Shown here piece after piece: positions 61,470 through 64,000 of a stretch of DNA of 64,000 nucleotides (the first letter of the stretch is position 1; each line of letters starts with the position of its first letter). Source of the DNA: Pedobacter heparinus DSM 2366. Lineage in GTDB: Bacteria > Bacteroidota > Bacteroidia > Sphingobacteriales > Sphingobacteriaceae. The stretch lies in NCBI RefSeq assembly GCF_000023825.1, contig NC_013061.1, forward strand, positions 4,712,001 through 4,776,000. The letters run 5' to 3'. A program made the translations under genes and the position numbers. The notes below the pieces were generated by a model. It saw only the letters and a program-made list of their open reading frames with translations. It had not been told where the DNA came from and made no database searches.

Positions 61470-63989
61470 TTATAATGAAGCCTTTAGTCCAAAAACTAAT
61501 GTTTTCGCAATAGGGAATGCAGAATAGTCAAACCCTGGAGTCAAGATGGAATTGCGCGTGGACACTTCCGGATCCATTCCTGAATAGTTGGTCCATGTAA
61601 GCAGATTCTGTGCAGAAGCTGTCAGGATGACCTCTTTAAGTCCTAATTTTTTCAGGTAATTCACTGGTACGCTGTAAGCCAATTCCACAGTTTTCAACCT
61701 TAAATAGGAAGCATCTTCCAATTCCCTGGTCGAATAATAGCCCTCAGGAACCCCACCCACAACCGGTATGGTCGTACTCGGATTTGCAGGCGACCACCGA
61801 TTCGCATAACCCGCATATTGATTCAGCATGCTGTATGCTTTTGCCTCAAAAATCAGTTTGTTTGCATTGTATACATCATTGCCATAAGACCATTGCAAGA
61901 AGACGTTCAGACTTAAGTTTTTATAAGTAAAATTGTTGGAAAAACCACCAGAATGAATAGGTAAACCCCTGCCGATAATGGTTTGATCGGCCGCTGTGAT
62001 GACTCCGTCATTGTTCAGGTCTTTATAGCGGATATATCCTGGTTTGATGACCTCTCTGGCCATCCCATTTGTCGGCACAGCATTTTTAAGGCGGTAACCG
62101 CCATTGGGCAATTGATAAAAATCATCGTACTGATAAATCCCATCAAAGATGTACCCAACGAAATTACCTACTGAATGACCTATTGCTGCACTATACAATA
62201 CCGGGTCAGCATATCCGGATTGCCATCTGGGTGTGATACTATTCAACAAGCGTTCCTCTTCATCAGCTAGTTGTAAAATGGTATTCCGGTTGAAGCTGAT
62301 GTTAAAATTACTCCGCCAGGTAAAATCCCGCTTATTGATATTCACCGTATTCAAGGTAAATTCCAAACCCTCATTCTTTAATTTACCTACGTTTTTGTAG
62401 GCACGGGCATACCCTGTGCTTGGCGACATATTGGCCAGCAGCAACAAATTGTCTGTTTTCTTTCGATATAGATCTACCACCAGCTCAATCCTGTTCTTCA
62501 ATAAAGCTAAATCGTATCCTAAATTGAGCTGCGCAGTAGTTTCCCATCTTAATTTGGGATTGCCAATCGTAGGGATGGCTGCTGGTGTTGGCACCTCATT
62601 CCCAAAAGAATAACCAGTAGAGTTGTCTACATTGATTGGTGAAAGCGCAGAAAAATCCCCTACTCTGTTGTTCCCGGTAAGGCCGTAACTCAAACGTAAT
62701 TTGGCTTCTGTAATGGTTTCAATTCCTTTAAGAAAAGACTCTTCCTTCATTTTCCAGGCAAAAGCTCCTGATGGAAAGTAACCCCATTTGTTATTCGGAA
62801 ATTTAGACGACCCGTCGGCCCTGAATGTTGCTGTGAACAGGTATCTGGATTGATACCCATAATTTACTCTGCTGAAATAAGATTGCAGGGTATTATAAGT
62901 GCCGAAAGAGCCTACAGCCAGCGGCGTACCTTGCCCCAATCCGTCTATGCCCAAAGTCTCATTAGGAACTTTAATTGCTGTATAGTTATTTCCTTTGCTG
63001 CTTTCCTTTTGGAAACTAAAACCACCCAATACGTTTAAGGAATGAACCTTGTTTACCTTGCTATAGGTAAGGGTATTTTCGTTAGACCAGGTTGTGCGGC
63101 TGCTATAGGACATTGACCCCCACTGTCCATAGTTATTTCTAGGGCTTATGGGGCTACCTTCGCTCGTATTGGAGTTATAGAATGTACCCAATTGAATGGT
63201 ATTCAGGTTAATGGCACCGGTAGATTTGAAGACCAGATTATTAGTGATGTCATAATTAAAATACCCATTGGCAACCAGGTTATTGTTGTCCTTATTTCTG
63301 TAAACATTCTTTGCAGACTGCACCGGGTTGAAGCGGTAATCTGTAGTGCTGGTTACACCTTCATCAAAAAGTTCTTCTTCCAGATCTATGTCGCCTGTCA
63401 AATATCTGGCGTTAACTGGCCTGTATCCCCATACTGAATAAAGAAGCGCACTCGATGCATAGCCATCTTTTATAGAAGAAGCGATCTGGCCATAGGTCTG
63501 CGTGTGTGTATAATTTGTGCTCAGGCCAGCTTTCAATTTTTTGCTGACGTTCTGATCTGTAGTAATGCGTCCCTGTTGTTTCTTCAAACCCGTATTTACT
63601 ACCACAGAGCCGGTCTCAAACAAGGATCCTGAAATGGCATACCTGGTATCTTTATTCCCTCCCCGCAGTGATAAATTGTGAATATTGGTTACACCTTTGG
63701 TGAAGAACTGATCCTGCCAGTTGATCCCTTCCAGATTTTTATAGGAGTCATAGGTTACGCCGTCCGGGAGATACAGCGTCCTGGCAGTTACCGAATCCCG
63801 CTCAAATTCCAATTTAACAAACTCATAAGGACTTAATACCTCAACCCTTTTAGTCACATCCTGAAAACCGTAGGATCCTGAATAATTCAAATTGGGTTTA
63901 CCCACTTTACCCTTTTTTGTTTCTACAACAATGACACCATTTGCACCTCTGGAGCCGTAGATCGCAGTTCCGGAAGCATCTTTGAGCAC
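61470..63989 (-). CDS. susC: SusC/RagA-family TonB-dependent outer-membrane transporter (5' part missing)
   Basis: The sequence starts within the plug domain at VLKDASGTAIYGSRGANG, the strongest SusC signature. The frame stays open to the window edge (the preceding codons read S-I-N), so the first listed codon (GTG) is not the true start. The remaining 830 residues form a TonB-dependent barrel that ends TLVFGLKASL. It should import oligosaccharides with SusD, encoded 14 bp downstream. The signal peptide, carboxypeptidase-like N-terminal domain and TonB box are outside the window. Confidence 0.93.
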   Translation of the reverse strand: MLKDASGTAIYGSRGANGVIVVETKKGKVGKPNLNYSGSYGFQDVTKRVEVLSPYEFVKLEFERDSVTARTLYLPDGVTYDSYKNLEGINWQDQFFTKGVTNIHNLSLRGGNKDTRYAISGSLFETGSVVVNTGLKKQQGRITTDQNVSKKLKAGLSTNYTHTQTYGQIASSIKDGYASSALLYSVWGYRPVNARYLTGDIDLEEELFDEGVTSTTDYRFNPVQSAKNVYRNKDNNNLVANGYFNYDITNNLVFKSTGAINLNTIQLGTFYNSNTSEGSPISPRNNYGQWGSMSYSSRTTWSNENTLTYSKVNKVHSLNVLGGFSFQKESSKGNNYTAIKVPNETLGIDGLGQGTPLAVGSFGTYNTLQSYFSRVNYGYQSRYLFTATFRADGSSKFPNNKWGYFPSGAFAWKMKEESFLKGIETITEAKLRLSYGLTGNNRVGDFSALSPINVDNSTGYSFGNEVPTPAAIPTIGNPKLRWETTAQLNLGYDLALLKNRIELVVDLYRKKTDNLLLLANMSPSTGYARAYKNVGKLKNEGLEFTLNTVNINKRDFTWRSNFNISFNRNTILQLADEEERLLNSITPRWQSGYADPVLYSAAIGHSVGNFVGYIFDGIYQYDDFYQLPNGGYRLKNAVPTNGMAREVIKPGYIRYKDLNNDGVITAADQTIIGRGLPIHSGGFSNNFTYKNLSLNVFLQWSYGNDVYNANKLIFEAKAYSMLNQYAGYANRWSPANPSTTIPVVGGVPEGYYSTRELEDASYLRLKTVELAYSVPVNYLKKLGLKEVILTASAQNLLTWTNYSGMDPEVSTRNSILTPGFDYSAFPIAKTLVFGLKASL

Positions 63990-64000
63990 ATTTATGGATT

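Overview
The window looks like chromosomal DNA of a Bacteroidota bacterium, most likely family Sphingobacteriaceae and close to Pedobacter. This rests on the SusC/SusD pair, type B type-IX-secretion sorting domains, a heparinase II/III-fold lyase with a GH88 hydrolase, the TAnnTTTG-type promoter element, the lack of strong Shine-Dalgarno sites, and the AT-rich genes with short gaps. No rRNA, tRNA, CRISPR array or insertion sequence was seen.

Region 1 (51-39404, all minus strand) is one very long, tightly packed surface-polysaccharide locus, transcribed from about 39.4 kb down towards position 1. It opens with export and chain-length genes (an 823-aa Wza-like protein with six SLBB domains, and a Wzz-like protein). 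Next comes a pseudaminic-acid cassette: pseB, pseC, an 80-aa orphan ORF, pseG, a formyltransferase, pseI and pseF. Further modification genes follow: a Gfo/Idh/MocA oxidoreductase, a second DegT aminotransferase, a GNAT acetyltransferase, and two N-acetyl-sugar amidotransferases flanking a HisH/HisF pair. After these come glycosyltransferases, a Wzx flippase, a Wzy-like polymerase, a UDP-xylose module (ugd + uxs), and an initiation module that resembles the N,N'-diacetylbacillosamine pathway (aminotransferase, GNAT, PglC-like phosphoglycosyltransferase, CapD/PglF-like dehydratase). The locus ends with a Wzi/RemB-like barrel, an orphan rmlD and a large repetitive secreted protein with a type B sorting domain. 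Together these predict a Wzx/Wzy-dependent glycan carrying an N-acyl-modified nonulosonic acid.

Region 2 (39.6-46.5 kb) is mixed: a small outer-membrane barrel protein with a good promoter, an XRE regulator, a UDP-HexNAc 6-dehydrogenase that may feed the same glycan, a large lipoprotein, and a small accessory patch. The patch holds a truncated DUF6266 gene, two hairpins, a GNAT-like ORF with no normal start codon, a coiled-coil ORF and an antitoxin-like ORF.

Region 3 (46.7-64.0 kb) holds a plus-strand 740-aa toroid-like protein of unknown function and then a minus-strand polysaccharide utilisation operon that runs off the right edge: susC (partial), susD, a surface lipoprotein, a GH88 unsaturated glucuronyl hydrolase, an exported polysaccharide-pyruvyl-transferase-fold protein, a heparinase II/III-fold lyase, a CstA-family transporter, and an alginate-lyase-fold protein with a type B sorting tail. 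The lyases and GH88 point to a uronic-acid polysaccharide. The exported pyruvyl-transferase-fold protein beside a CstA-type (pyruvate-capable) transporter suggests, as a hypothesis, a pyruvylated substrate from which pyruvate is released and taken up. The SusD carries an unusual ~130-residue insertion whose sequence motifs recur in the lyase of the same operon.
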